Source: a virus. From it: DNA of 21,568 nucleotides. Location of the stretch: IMG/VR virus record IMGVR_UViG_3300043803_001339, positions 1 to 21,568 of that record, one strand, 5' to 3'. Position 1 is the first letter of the stretch; every line of letters begins with the position of its first letter. Position numbers and translations under genes: made by a program. Below are positions 14,053 through 21,568 of the stretch, in pieces. Under the pieces are notes generated by a model. It was not told where the DNA came from. It saw only the letters and a program-made list of their open reading frames with translations, and did not search any database.

Positions 14053-14340
14053 ATGCTATATAACTCTAATATTACTTATAATAATTCAAGTTATACGTAT
14101 AATGGTAATTTAATAATTAAGGCACCAAGCCTTATAAGTCCAATTATATTAAATAATATAATAATATCTTTTTCATCAAATGAAGATTATTCTAACTATA
14201 CAACCATAGCATTAGTAAGCATGGATATGAGTCCAAGTGGTATTCTAACCCTTGAAGTATTGGATAAAGACGTGTCCGCAATATCTTCTGCTCAGGTAAT
14301 AGCAATTGGAGCAGCTGGCGAAATATCTATAGTTGGCTAA
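14053..14340 (+). CDS. Small unknown protein, probably virion-associated
   Basis: This 95-aa protein is rich in N, S, I and Y, and looks all-beta (ITYNNSSYTYNGNLIIKAP..., SPSGILTLEVLDKD). The tail AIGAAGEISIVG is glycine-rich. There is no signal peptide or catalytic motif. It is flanked on both sides by TACTATA-type elements and opens the structural block, so it is probably a virion or neck-associated accessory protein, perhaps a decoration-type fold. The function cannot be named. Confidence 0.6.
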   Translation: MLYNSNITYNNSSYTYNGNLIIKAPSLISPIILNNIIISFSSNEDYSNYTTIALVSMDMSPSGILTLEVLDKDVSAISSAQVIAIGAAGEISIVG

Positions 14341-14347
14341 AACAAGC

Positions 14348-14354
14348 TACTATA
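14348..14354 (+). promoter_or_regulatory. TACTATA element upstream of the connector-like gene
   Basis: GCTACTATAAC lies in a 46-nt gap, 39 nt before the ATG at 14387. It is followed by TTGGAG as the ribosome site. This is one of six intergenic copies of the heptamer in this window. Confidence 0.4.
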
Positions 14355-14386
14355 ACTGACAAATTGCAAGTTTTATTGGAGAAAAA

Positions 14387-15286
14387 ATGACTATTAGCAG
14401 CGTACTTGTCAATGATACTATAAGAATTAAAGTTAAATTCATTGACATCAATGCATCCACAGGAGAGCAAATTTCCGTTACCCCAAACTCCGTCACTGCT
14501 GAAATTAAAAAAGATGATGGAACCCTAGTTGTTTCTACTGCTCCAACCGCATTAAGTGGCTCAGAATATTACTACGATTTTACCCCTACAACTCCTGATA
14601 CATATAAAATTAAATTTATTGGATATATGTCTGGTGGAACAACAATTACTGTTAACCAACAGCTCTATGTAAGCACATCAAGCGATGAGTACAAGCCAAC
14701 AATAACTTTAAAGGCAGATGAAATAATGACATTTGCCCCAGACGTAACTCCACTATATCTGAGCCCAGAAGAAATACTTCCACTATTTCCAGAAGCTTCT
14801 TTGATAGAAATAGGTGAATTAATACATTTCCATTCTTTAGAAGTTGAAACTATTTATGGAATTAAAAATACATATGAGGCAAGCAAATTGGCATATGCAG
14901 CTCTAGAGTATATTAAAGCCGCAGTAGCATGTGACCTCAGTAGAATGTATAACTATGGAGGAGATGACGACGTTTCTGTCACACTTGCTGACTTGACTGT
15001 AACGGCAAGAAACATCCCAAGAACAACTATCTCAAGAGGAAATGCTGTTACTTGGTGTCAGATAGCAGTAGCTTTGAGGAAGGAAATGTTAGCCATGAAA
15101 ACTGGTGCAAGGGGGATGCAGCCAAAAGGTCTTCCATCTCATCAGATTTTTGGTGCAGGTAAATTTGTCGATCCAGATACATATAGAGAAGTCTGGTTGA
15201 GCGACAGAGACTTGTACGGCACAAGCAGAAGTGCTGCATTAAAGGGTGATCCAATGCCAGATAGAGATATACGCGGATATGATTGA
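14387..15286 (+). CDS. Head-tail connector/neck-like protein with Ig-like N-terminus
   Basis: This 299-aa protein has two parts. Residues 1 to about 100 form a beta-rich Ig-like domain (NDTIRIKVKFIDI..., YYYDFTPTTPDTYKIKFIG). Residues about 110-250 are helical (LSPEEILPLFPEASLIEIGELIHFHS, TYEASKLAYAALEYIKAAVACDLSRMY), as in phage head-tail adaptor proteins that insert at the portal. The C-terminus is R/D/G-rich (PMPDRDIRGYD). Its place just before a neck-type gene and the sheath genes supports a connector or neck role. The N-terminal domain is related to that of the sheath-like protein at 15655. Confidence is moderate because the adaptor assignment rests on helix pattern and order. Confidence 0.58.
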   Translation: MTISSVLVNDTIRIKVKFIDINASTGEQISVTPNSVTAEIKKDDGTLVVSTAPTALSGSEYYYDFTPTTPDTYKIKFIGYMSGGTTITVNQQLYVSTSSDEYKPTITLKADEIMTFAPDVTPLYLSPEEILPLFPEASLIEIGELIHFHSLEVETIYGIKNTYEASKLAYAALEYIKAAVACDLSRMYNYGGDDDVSVTLADLTVTARNIPRTTISRGNAVTWCQIAVALRKEMLAMKTGARGMQPKGLPSHQIFGAGKFVDPDTYREVWLSDRDLYGTSRSAALKGDPMPDRDIRGYD

Positions 15287-15653
15287 TTTAGAAAGATCAT
15301 TTAAAAAAATACTTAAAGATTGGGGCCATGACGTATACATTCAGAGAATGATGCCAAATGGTAATTACAGAGATACTCTAGAAAGAGTAACTACAAGAAA
15401 TGTTTTTCCATCTGGTTTGACCAACGCAAAATTAGCACAGGAGCAGATGGAGGGAATTGCTGTTAACTCTGAGGTGGTTTATTATTTTCAGGCTGAAATA
15501 AATCCACAAGAAGGCGATAGAATATATGAAAACTTGCCAAATACATTTGGAAAACAAACAATATATTTAGTTGATACATGTTCGCCAAGGCGTGGTAGGA
15601 ATGGTAAAATTGTATTTTGGGTAGTTGGAGCAACAAAAGAAAAACAGGTTTAA
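15279..15653 (+). CDS. Neck / head-closure-like protein
   Basis: This is a 124-aa protein from ATG 15279 (MIDLERSFKKIL), overlapping the previous stop by 8 nt; an in-frame GTG at 15246 would overlap by 41 nt and is less likely. It is a small beta-barrel-type protein: DVYIQRMMPNGNYRDTLERVTTRNV, then VYYFQAEINPQEGDRIYENLP. The EGDRIY turn is characteristic of head-closure/stopper-type neck proteins (SPP1 gp16-like or HK97-type joining proteins), in which an oligonucleotide-binding-like barrel seals the portal. Size and gene order fit. Sequence evidence alone is moderate. Confidence 0.55.
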   Translation: MIDLERSFKKILKDWGHDVYIQRMMPNGNYRDTLERVTTRNVFPSGLTNAKLAQEQMEGIAVNSEVVYYFQAEINPQEGDRIYENLPNTFGKQTIYLVDTCSPRRGRNGKIVFWVVGATKEKQV

Positions 15654-15654
15654 T

Positions 15655-17250
15655 GTGTTAGTCGTACAAAGAAATCAAACACTAAAAATTAAATTCTTGT
15701 TTGTTGATCTCGGTGAAGTATATGATCCAACTGAGCTAGCTACACCAATAGATGTAACAGTCTCAATTGTAAGAGGCGATAATAGATTTTCTGCAATAAT
15801 TAGAAATCCAATTTCTTATCTATACACCAACGCAACTCCTGATCCAAACGCCTATATAGAAAGAACTGAAAACTCTGAATTTATTTTTAACTACAAAGTT
15901 CCAGAAGGAACCTACCCAGGTGTATATACTGCGGTAGCAAAAACTGTTAAAGATAATTTTCAAATTATAATAGAATCAAAATTTGAAGTAAAAGAATCAG
16001 CATATGAGCCGCTTCCTACCGTTCCAATGGGCAATAGATCGAGCGTAGTTACTTATAAGCCTTCTTATGAGGACATAAACTTTTCCAATATGCAGAGCCT
16101 ACTTCTGGTGGGGCATGCTAACGGAATAGAATTAAATAGTCCAATAAAAATAAGATCTGTTCAACATGCAGTTGAATTATTAAATGGAGATATAAATAGC
16201 CCTCTTATGAGAGGCGTATTTGACGCATATGATGCAGGCGCAAGAAGTATATTTATCTGCGCTGCCGCTCCAATGACAGAGTATGTAGATGACATAGATA
16301 ACAGATTAATTTCTTCATCTTATGTAGACTACCAATCTGCAACACCCGTTTTTCAAACATTTTACGAAAGATATTACGAAAGACTATCTACCACTTACTC
16401 AGTATTAACAGCACTTGATTTTATTGATGTTTTAGTTCCTTTGGAAACATCTATAATAAAAACAGGTGGAGTAGATTTTGTTTCTCAATTAGCAGATTAT
16501 TGTGATGATTTCCATAATGAAACTGGATATGTTCAAATTGGAGTTATAGGATCAAAAACAAATGGCATAACATCTACAGACATTGATGAAATAGAAGACG
16601 ATCAAAATCTGTCTGATAAGTTTACAACTTATAATATGTCTGGAGATATTGTTTCTGACTCTGGCAGATATGTTGTCCCAGTTTATGGTGAAGCTTTATT
16701 CTCTCACGCACAATTAGATTCTACATACATTAGCTCAGTTGCAGCAGCTGTTGCTGGTCTTATTGTTTCTAATCCATTAAATTTTGGTCTGGTTAGAAAA
16801 AGAATACCTGGAGCAATGTCAGTATATGGTTCTAATTTAAATTCACTGGAAATGAATAGACTCGATGCCATAGGTATAAATACAATATATAGAAACAATA
16901 AAGCAAGAAGGGCTCAACCCTTTCAAGTATATCTAACCAATGATTATACTATGGCAAATATCAATTCAATTTTCTCCAAGCTACCACAAATGAGATTGGC
17001 TTCATATCTATCAAGTTCAGTAAAAGGATTTGGCTATGATTCCATTGGTAAATTTGGTTACGATAAAGTGATTGATAATACAAGGCAGTTACTTAAAAAG
17101 CTAAAAGATGATGGAACAATAGTGGATTATGAATTCAATGCAAAACCATCAAGTTCAGAGTCTGGCGTAATTTTATTGTACATAAATATAATCTCTTCAT
17201 TAGGTTTAAAAAAAATAAACCTATCATTAGCAGCAGGGCCGGGAGCATAG
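15655..17250 (+). CDS. Tail-sheath-like protein with fused Ig-like N-terminal domain
   Basis: This 531-aa protein is read from GTG 15655, one base after the previous stop, with ACAGG upstream; a TTG at 15625 is an alternative. Residues 1 to about 118 form an Ig-like domain (NQTLKIKFLFVDLG..., NFQIIIESKFEVKE) related to that of the connector-like protein. The rest has the sheath layout: LLLVGHANGIELNSPIKI, GVFDAYDAGARSIFICAAAP, VPVYGEALFSH, TYISSVAAAVAGLIV, and a C-terminal SLEMNRLDAIGINTIYR. It is longer than, and separate from, the more canonical sheath at 18163. It may be a minor sheath-family component such as a neck or baseplate initiator/terminator, or a second sheath type. Confidence 0.7.
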   Translation: MLVVQRNQTLKIKFLFVDLGEVYDPTELATPIDVTVSIVRGDNRFSAIIRNPISYLYTNATPDPNAYIERTENSEFIFNYKVPEGTYPGVYTAVAKTVKDNFQIIIESKFEVKESAYEPLPTVPMGNRSSVVTYKPSYEDINFSNMQSLLLVGHANGIELNSPIKIRSVQHAVELLNGDINSPLMRGVFDAYDAGARSIFICAAAPMTEYVDDIDNRLISSSYVDYQSATPVFQTFYERYYERLSTTYSVLTALDFIDVLVPLETSIIKTGGVDFVSQLADYCDDFHNETGYVQIGVIGSKTNGITSTDIDEIEDDQNLSDKFTTYNMSGDIVSDSGRYVVPVYGEALFSHAQLDSTYISSVAAAVAGLIVSNPLNFGLVRKRIPGAMSVYGSNLNSLEMNRLDAIGINTIYRNNKARRAQPFQVYLTNDYTMANINSIFSKLPQMRLASYLSSSVKGFGYDSIGKFGYDKVIDNTRQLLKKLKDDGTIVDYEFNAKPSSSESGVILLYINIISSLGLKKINLSLAAGPGA

Positions 17251-17251
17251 C

Positions 17252-18052
17252 ATGGCGCAAAATACAGTTGGCTGGCCAAGGTTTGGCCAAACAGATTCAT
17301 ATACAAAATTAAGATTTGCAGAGCCACTTCAGTCAGAAGGTAATCTATCGTATTTGGAATTTATTTCTACTGTTAAATCTTTATGGGAACAATCTTTTCC
17401 AAACTTTCCAATTAAATCATCATCTCCATCAGACCCATCATTTACTTGGTTTAATCCAAGCTACGTAGATCCTGTCACTGGCGAAACAATAGGGAGAATG
17501 GAAGACACTTCGGCAATTATAACTTATTCTTTAGAATTAAGAAAAGCTCACTCGGTTGAGCCTAAGCCAAGAATGAGACAAATAACAAGTGGAAATATGT
17601 ACATATATGGCCAAAGATTCCAGAATGTTATAGCCTTCCACGCACTTGCCCCATCAGGCAACAGAGCCGGCGCAAACCCAAATGTAAGAATAGATGACCA
17701 AGACAATGCCTATTTGGTTGAATCTTTAATTGAAACATTTGAAGATTTTATGATGGAATTTACCCCTATCTTTAAAAAGATAGGAGCTTCAGAGTTAATC
17801 TATTCAAGAAGATTAGCGGACTCAGAGGTCAACAGAGAGTCTAAAGATATTCACAAAAGAACAGTAACCTACATGCTCACAACAGAAAAGACATTTGCAG
17901 CTAGAGCAGAAGTAATTGAACAGATTGCAGTTGATGTGAGAACCGCTATGGCCTATGAGCCAGAGCTATTAGTTCAGGCTACTCCAAACTACGACAATAT
18001 AAGCATTAATATTATTGACCTTCAACAGGGTTCTACACCTGGATTTAATTAA
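17252..18052 (+). CDS. Unknown tail or neck protein between two sheath-type genes
   Basis: This 266-aa protein begins one base after the sheath-like gene with GGGAG upstream. I do not recognise a family. An N-terminal aromatic-rich part (SFPNFPIKSSSPSDPSFTWFNPSY) precedes alternating strands and a long helix around residues 155-180 (LVESLIETFEDFMMEFTPIFKKIG). This is followed by KRTVTYMLTTEKTFAARAEVIEQIAVDVRTAM. Position suggests a tail-completion, terminator or neck protein capping the tube and sheath, in the manner of T4 gp3/gp15, but that is inference from gene order. Confidence 0.58.
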   Translation: MAQNTVGWPRFGQTDSYTKLRFAEPLQSEGNLSYLEFISTVKSLWEQSFPNFPIKSSSPSDPSFTWFNPSYVDPVTGETIGRMEDTSAIITYSLELRKAHSVEPKPRMRQITSGNMYIYGQRFQNVIAFHALAPSGNRAGANPNVRIDDQDNAYLVESLIETFEDFMMEFTPIFKKIGASELIYSRRLADSEVNRESKDIHKRTVTYMLTTEKTFAARAEVIEQIAVDVRTAMAYEPELLVQATPNYDNISINIIDLQQGSTPGFN

Positions 18053-18083
18053 GTATATAAAAAACTTATCTAAATTGGCTTGT

Positions 18084-18103
18084 TGAGTTATTTTTATAAC
18101 TTA
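18084..18103 (+). other. Hairpin in the leader before the sheath gene
   Basis: TGAGTTAT (18084-18091) and ATAACTTA (18096-18103) pair with one G-U and a TTTT loop. It lies 6 nt before the TACTATAAAA element. Without a T-run it is at most a weak terminator for the upstream transcript. Confidence 0.3.
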
Positions 18104-18108
18104 TCTGT

Positions 18109-18115
18109 TACTATA
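18109..18115 (+). promoter_or_regulatory. TACTATA promoter-like element before the main sheath
   Basis: TTACTATAAAA (18108-18118) is an exact 11-nt copy of 642-652. It lies in the largest gap of the structural block (18053-18162), 54 nt before the sheath ATG. CGGAGG (18145-18150) is a strong ribosome site. A dedicated promoter would fit the high demand for sheath and tube subunits. Confidence 0.5.
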
Positions 18116-18162
18116 AAAGAAGAATTAATGCCCCATAATTTAGTCGGAGGTTTAAAGATAAC

Positions 18163-19410
18163 ATGGCTATTCCTGGAGTAACCACCATAATTAGAGATCG
18201 CTTTTATAGTGTATCGCGCTCAAACACACCAGCAGGTCCTAGAATTGTTGTAATAGCAAAAAGAGACACTGCAGATGACACAGAGAATGTTAGTGACCTT
18301 GACGTAGTTTTGGCCACAACTGAAAAAGATGTAATCACTGCTTTCGGTGAAGGCTCAGACCTTCATAAAGCATTTTTAGAATTAATTTCTGCAGGAGCTG
18401 AAAGAATCTACATGGTTCCACTTCCAAGCACAACTGCATTTAATCACACAGATGGCTATATAACAGCAACTGGATACACATTAGATGCAATGTTTGATGC
18501 TGCGTATGCTGCAGCTGAAACAGTTCTTCCTGACATCATCGTTCCTTGGGGCAGGGGCGGAAACTCTGATGACTGGGAAGATCCAGCAACTCCTGGCGAC
18601 ACAGAGTATGGCTTTCACGCCAACAACTCATCGACATATGGAAACAGCTGGGTATACAAGGCGGCTGTTAGAACTAAGAATATTGCAGAAAATATTCACC
18701 CATGCATTTCAATCTTGGGAGTTAAGCCATATGATGCTGGTACAAAAGAAATTATGACACCAGCAGCAGTTGCATCGCATTTAGCTCTCAGCACCCTTGT
18801 AAGCAGAGATGTTGCAAACCTTAAGGAATACGGTCCTTATGTATGTGTAATCGCAACAGAGATTAAGCCTGTATCTTATGGCACAAGCACTGGAGCCGAT
18901 TACGGTTATGCAAACGGAGCCTGCGCAATGGCAGCATCGTTGAGCAAACTTGCTGCATACTCTTCGGTTACAGCAAAGCCAATATACAACGTAGAAACAA
19001 TGCGTTATGCGCCAACAAGAACACAGCAAGAAGCACTCGCCAATAAGGGTGTAAACTCAGTAGTTCTTAACTTTAACAAGATTGCAGTATTCGGTGACGG
19101 ACTCACATTTGCTGCAACTGGTTCTGATTACTCAAGACTCTCTACCAAGAGAGTTGTAGATGAGACAGCGAACGTTGTTCGTCAATCATGCCAGAAGTTT
19201 GTTGGTGAACCATCGACTATCCAAATGAGAACATCAATGGAAACGGCGATTTCATCAGCACTCAGAGGAATGCAATTATTAGGTGCCCTGCTGGCAAGTG
19301 ATTTCAACGTCACATATGTTCCAGATTTAAACAAGGCGATTGTAGACCTCATTATCACACCTGCTTTCGAACTAAAGTCGATTGAGGTTCAAATAGCTGT
19401 TAATATATAA
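18163..19410 (+). CDS. Main contractile tail sheath protein
   Basis: This 415-aa protein has typical sheath landmarks. The N-terminus MAIPGVTTIIRDRF begins with the PGV phrase common in sheaths. DLHKAFLELISAGAERIYMVPL follows, then a subtilisin-like-domain core with long strands and helices (IHPCISILGVKPYDAG, KEYGPYVCVIATEIKP). The C-terminal domain is very characteristic: LSTKRVVDETANVVRQSCQKFVGEP, then ISSALRGMQLLGALLAS and a final ELKSIEVQIAVNI strand, which donates to the neighbouring subunit's handshake sheet. It assembles around the tube and contracts on infection. It has a strong ribosome site, its own TACTATA element and less AT-biased codons than its neighbours, consistent with high expression. 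Confidence 0.88.
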   Translation: MAIPGVTTIIRDRFYSVSRSNTPAGPRIVVIAKRDTADDTENVSDLDVVLATTEKDVITAFGEGSDLHKAFLELISAGAERIYMVPLPSTTAFNHTDGYITATGYTLDAMFDAAYAAAETVLPDIIVPWGRGGNSDDWEDPATPGDTEYGFHANNSSTYGNSWVYKAAVRTKNIAENIHPCISILGVKPYDAGTKEIMTPAAVASHLALSTLVSRDVANLKEYGPYVCVIATEIKPVSYGTSTGADYGYANGACAMAASLSKLAAYSSVTAKPIYNVETMRYAPTRTQQEALANKGVNSVVLNFNKIAVFGDGLTFAATGSDYSRLSTKRVVDETANVVRQSCQKFVGEPSTIQMRTSMETAISSALRGMQLLGALLASDFNVTYVPDLNKAIVDLIITPAFELKSIEVQIAVNI

Positions 19411-19430
19411 TACCGATTGGAGGGTAAAAA

Positions 19431-20123
19431 ATGGCTTCTGATACAAACAATATAAATAAATATCTAAATACATATACAACTTTCTCGGGTGCAGATATCG
19501 TAGCCACATTTGGTGGTGTTGAAATAGGTGCACTTTCAGGAATTACATTCTCTGTAACAAGAGAAAAAGCACCAATTTACACAATGGGTTCACCAAACCC
19601 GCGTTCATTCTCAAGAGGTAAGCGCGGTATTGCTGGTTCATTAATTTTCACGGTGTTTGATCGCCCAGCACTTTACACAATGTTGGAAAAGAATTACACA
19701 AACAATAAACCAATGGACTTCTACACCAGAGCTCATAATACACTTCCCGGTGATATAAATTCAATGGGAAGAGGAATTCCAGGAGTTGGAGCAGAAGGAA
19801 GAAATAACTGGACAAGAGACGTTCAGAAAAAAGTCCCTTACTACGCAGACCAAATCCCACCATTCGATATCACAGTTACATTTGTTAACGAATATGGAAA
19901 CGCAGCAGTAAGATCAATTTACGGAGTTGAGCTTTTGAACGAAGGTTCAGGAGCATCAATGGATGACATAGTAATTGAAGAAACAATGACCTACGTTGCT
20001 AGAGAACTTGGACCAATGTACACCATTGCGACATCTGCTCTTGAAAAGGATCAAAGCAATCTTTCTGATATTATTAGCGGAAACGCCGTAAAGGGTATGA
20101 GAACAGATATAATCCGTCCATAA
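19431..20123 (+). CDS. Tail tube protein, main candidate
   Basis: This 230-aa protein directly follows the sheath (20-nt gap, TTGGAGGG ribosome site), the usual sheath-tube order. It has the tube-type beta-barrel pattern: SGADIVATFGGVEIGALSGITFSVTREKAPIYTMG, then RSFSRGKRGIAGSLIFTVFDRPAL, DQIPPFDITVTFVNEYGNAAVRSIYGVELL, and DIVIEETMTYVARELGPM at the end. These blocks recur in the next two genes. It stacks in hexameric rings to form the DNA channel. Of the three paralogues this is the best placed to be the bulk tube subunit. Confidence 0.82.
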   Translation: MASDTNNINKYLNTYTTFSGADIVATFGGVEIGALSGITFSVTREKAPIYTMGSPNPRSFSRGKRGIAGSLIFTVFDRPALYTMLEKNYTNNKPMDFYTRAHNTLPGDINSMGRGIPGVGAEGRNNWTRDVQKKVPYYADQIPPFDITVTFVNEYGNAAVRSIYGVELLNEGSGASMDDIVIEETMTYVARELGPMYTIATSALEKDQSNLSDIISGNAVKGMRTDIIRP

Positions 20124-20144
20124 CTAGATCTTAATAGTTATTCT

Positions 20145-20184
20145 GAGTAGTGCATGAGGGGAATACTTCCTTCATGCACTATTC
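20145..20184 (+). terminator. Strong hairpin between tube genes, terminator or attenuator
   Basis: TAGTGCATGA (20148-20157) pairs perfectly with TCATGCACTA (20172-20181). The stem extends outward by G-U, A-U and G-C pairs, giving about 13 bp. The loop GGGGAATACTTCCT can form a few more G-C pairs. It is followed by TTCTATTT, a weak T-run. It lies in the 76-nt gap after the main tube gene and may reduce downstream expression or protect the tube mRNA 3' end. Confidence 0.6.
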
Positions 20185-20199
20185 TATTTAGGAGATAAA

Positions 20200-20907
20200 A
20201 TGGCACAAGCCAGCAAAACGTATACCATTTCTTCTGTTAATCCAAAAGATGGAACGTTTAAATTCGAAGATGCATTAAATAATATTTCTTATGCTGGAGC
20301 AGACATTGTCGCAACAATGATTTTGCCCCCAATGGGAACCGCCAATACAGCTGGTGACTATTTAGAAATAGGAGATCTACAAACTGTATCCTATTCAATC
20401 CATAGAGAGAACACACCAATAAGAACATTGGGACATTCAAACGTAAGAGGATTTGTTAAGGGATCTAGAACAATTGCCGGATCATTAATCTTTACCGTAT
20501 TTAATGAATACACTTGGTATAAAATTAAAGAGTATCAAGATTATCTATCTAGAAGTAATGGGTTCTTTGCGCCATTGGCGGACATGCTTCCACCTTTTGA
20601 TATCGTCTTTACATTCTTTAATGAATACGGCAATGCTTCAAAAATGAAGATATATGGAGTTACTATAGTTGACGAAGGTCAAACCATGTCGATTGATGAT
20701 ATAATGACTGAACAAACATATACATTTATGGCTAGAGGCATTCAGCCAATGACTAATATAATTAATGAAAAAGAAATGATGAAAATGCCAGAAGAAGATG
20801 CTCGAAGAGCAGCTCAAAGAAATAGAAATATATTTGGCGACAGCATTGAGGGAGTGGGTGTAACTACTCTCTATCAAAACTTTATAGAAGAAATTTATAC
20901 TCTTTAG
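20200..20907 (+). CDS. Tail-tube-like paralogue 2
   Basis: This 235-aa protein is clearly related to the preceding tube protein. AGADIVATM, VSYSIHRENTPIRTLGHSNVRGFVKGSRTIAGSLIFTVFNEY, and LPPFDIVFTFFNEYGNASKMKIYGV all have direct counterparts, as does the DDIMTEQTYTFMARGIQPM end. It has an extra N-terminal strand pair and a charged C-terminal extension (EDARRAAQRNRN). TTTAGGAG precedes the ATG. It is separated from the main tube by a strong hairpin, so it is probably made in lower amounts. It may be a tube initiator or baseplate-proximal ring, as gp48/gp54 are in T4, or an alternative tube. Confidence 0.78.
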   Translation: MAQASKTYTISSVNPKDGTFKFEDALNNISYAGADIVATMILPPMGTANTAGDYLEIGDLQTVSYSIHRENTPIRTLGHSNVRGFVKGSRTIAGSLIFTVFNEYTWYKIKEYQDYLSRSNGFFAPLADMLPPFDIVFTFFNEYGNASKMKIYGVTIVDEGQTMSIDDIMTEQTYTFMARGIQPMTNIINEKEMMKMPEEDARRAAQRNRNIFGDSIEGVGVTTLYQNFIEEIYTL

Positions 20908-20916
20908 TAGGTAAAA

Positions 20917-21568
20917 ATGGCCGGCAATAGAAGTGAAAGATTTGATCCGCTGTCTAATCAGTTAGACTTAATATGGTCTGGTAGTCCAACACCAGAAAAA
21001 AACTCATTTAATAGCTATTATGATTACTTCTTTAGCGGAGAAGACATTAAAGTTTATATTGATGGATTATTTTCTGAAGAATATGAATTAGACATAGCTG
21101 CATTATCTTATAATATAAGACAAGAAAAGCAACCGCTCTATGGTTTCTGGTCATATAATTATGATGCAATGATGTATGGTACAAGAATTATAACTGGAGA
21201 GTTTTCGGTATACACAAGATACCCAAGAAGAATAACAGATTTAATAGAAGAAGCTGCAAAAGCAAGAACACAGCAGCCAGATCCAAGAAAAGATAATTCT
21301 TTAATTAAATCTTCTTTAAGAAACATAGATTATGGTTCAGCTAGTTCCGCAGTAAGAAGTTTGCAGGACGAAAAAAATGTTCAAAAATATTGGGCATATA
21401 GTCAGTTAGATAGAATATCTACTGATCCATTTTCAAAGAACGTTGTAGACTCAGGTAAGAATATATTCAGTGCCCACCCACCATTTAATTTTATTATTCT
21501 CTATGGAGTTGAGGAAGTTTCAACAACAGCAAAAGATTACTTAAAAGCAGAAGATAAAGTTATAGAAT
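20917..21568 (+). CDS. Tail-tube-like paralogue 3, cut by the window edge
   Basis: The frame is open from ATG 20917 (AGG upstream at 20909-20911) to the window end, giving 217 residues. It shares the tube pattern: SGEDIKVYIDG, LSYNIRQEKQPLYGFW, GTRIITGEFSVYTRYPRRITDLI, and HPPFNFIILYGVEEV, matching the PPFDI.FTF.NEYG block. Relative to the other two it has an insertion of about 60 residues (KARTQQPDPRKDN...STDPFSKN) between the mid strand and the PPF block. Such an insertion would project from the ring, as expected for a baseplate-hub-proximal or specialised tube protein. The 3' end is not seen. Confidence 0.72.
   Translation, partial: MAGNRSERFDPLSNQLDLIWSGSPTPEKNSFNSYYDYFFSGEDIKVYIDGLFSEEYELDIAALSYNIRQEKQPLYGFWSYNYDAMMYGTRIITGEFSVYTRYPRRITDLIEEAAKARTQQPDPRKDNSLIKSSLRNIDYGSASSAVRSLQDEKNVQKYWAYSQLDRISTDPFSKNVVDSGKNIFSAHPPFNFIILYGVEEVSTTAKDYLKAEDKVIE

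Noticed and set aside
15625-15654. Upstream TTG start for the sheath-like gene
   Set aside because: It would overlap the neck gene by 29 nt with a rare start codon; GTG 15655 follows the stop by one base behind an AGG site. The call is not certain.

Overview
The window is a piece of a tailed-phage genome with a contractile (myovirus-type) tail. The evidence is tail-sheath-family proteins, three tail-tube-like paralogues, neck-type genes and a long tail-fibre-like protein. It is AT-rich and densely packed, with short or overlapping junctions, and all genes but one are on the + strand. I see no tRNA, integrase, IS element, CRISPR array or lysis gene. The phage looks environmental, probably aquatic. 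Clusters of 2-oxoglutarate/Fe(II) (2OG) oxygenases, phage glycosyltransferases and methyltransferases are typical of aquatic myoviruses. A PASTA-like domain and one possibly leaderless gene hint at an actinobacterial or other Gram-positive-type host, but this is weak inference.

Layout. (1) Positions 1-3141: the end of a glycosyltransferase, a 672-aa tail-fibre-like protein with 35-residue tandem repeats, and a small protein with a PASTA-like domain followed by ten PP(A/G)FF repeats. (2) Positions 3144-14009: an accessory block of 18 genes. It holds six 2OG-oxygenase-type proteins, a DUF6065-type protein, a ferritin-like diiron protein, a methyltransferase with a clear SAM motif, a GT32-type glycosyltransferase, and small unknown proteins. 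The only minus-strand gene (3144-3785) is here, divergent from its neighbour across a symmetrical promoter region. (3) Positions 14053-21568: a structural block of a small unknown protein, a connector-like protein with an Ig-like N-terminus, a neck/head-closure-like protein, an Ig-fused sheath-like protein, an unknown virion-type protein, the main sheath, and three tube-like proteins, the last cut by the window edge.

The most unusual feature is a five-gene set present twice in the same order (5333-7642 and 11838-14009). Each copy runs: 2OG oxygenase, about 72-aa helical protein, short acidic protein, about 94-aa protein, degenerate methyltransferase-like protein. Genes 2, 4 and 5 of the two copies are recognisably related at protein level only, so the duplication is old. 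This set may be an undescribed modification system. The PPG-containing repeat protein beside P4H-type oxygenases is a candidate substrate, but that link is inference. A TACTATA element recurs in the few intergenic gaps ahead of structural genes and looks like the phage's own promoter.
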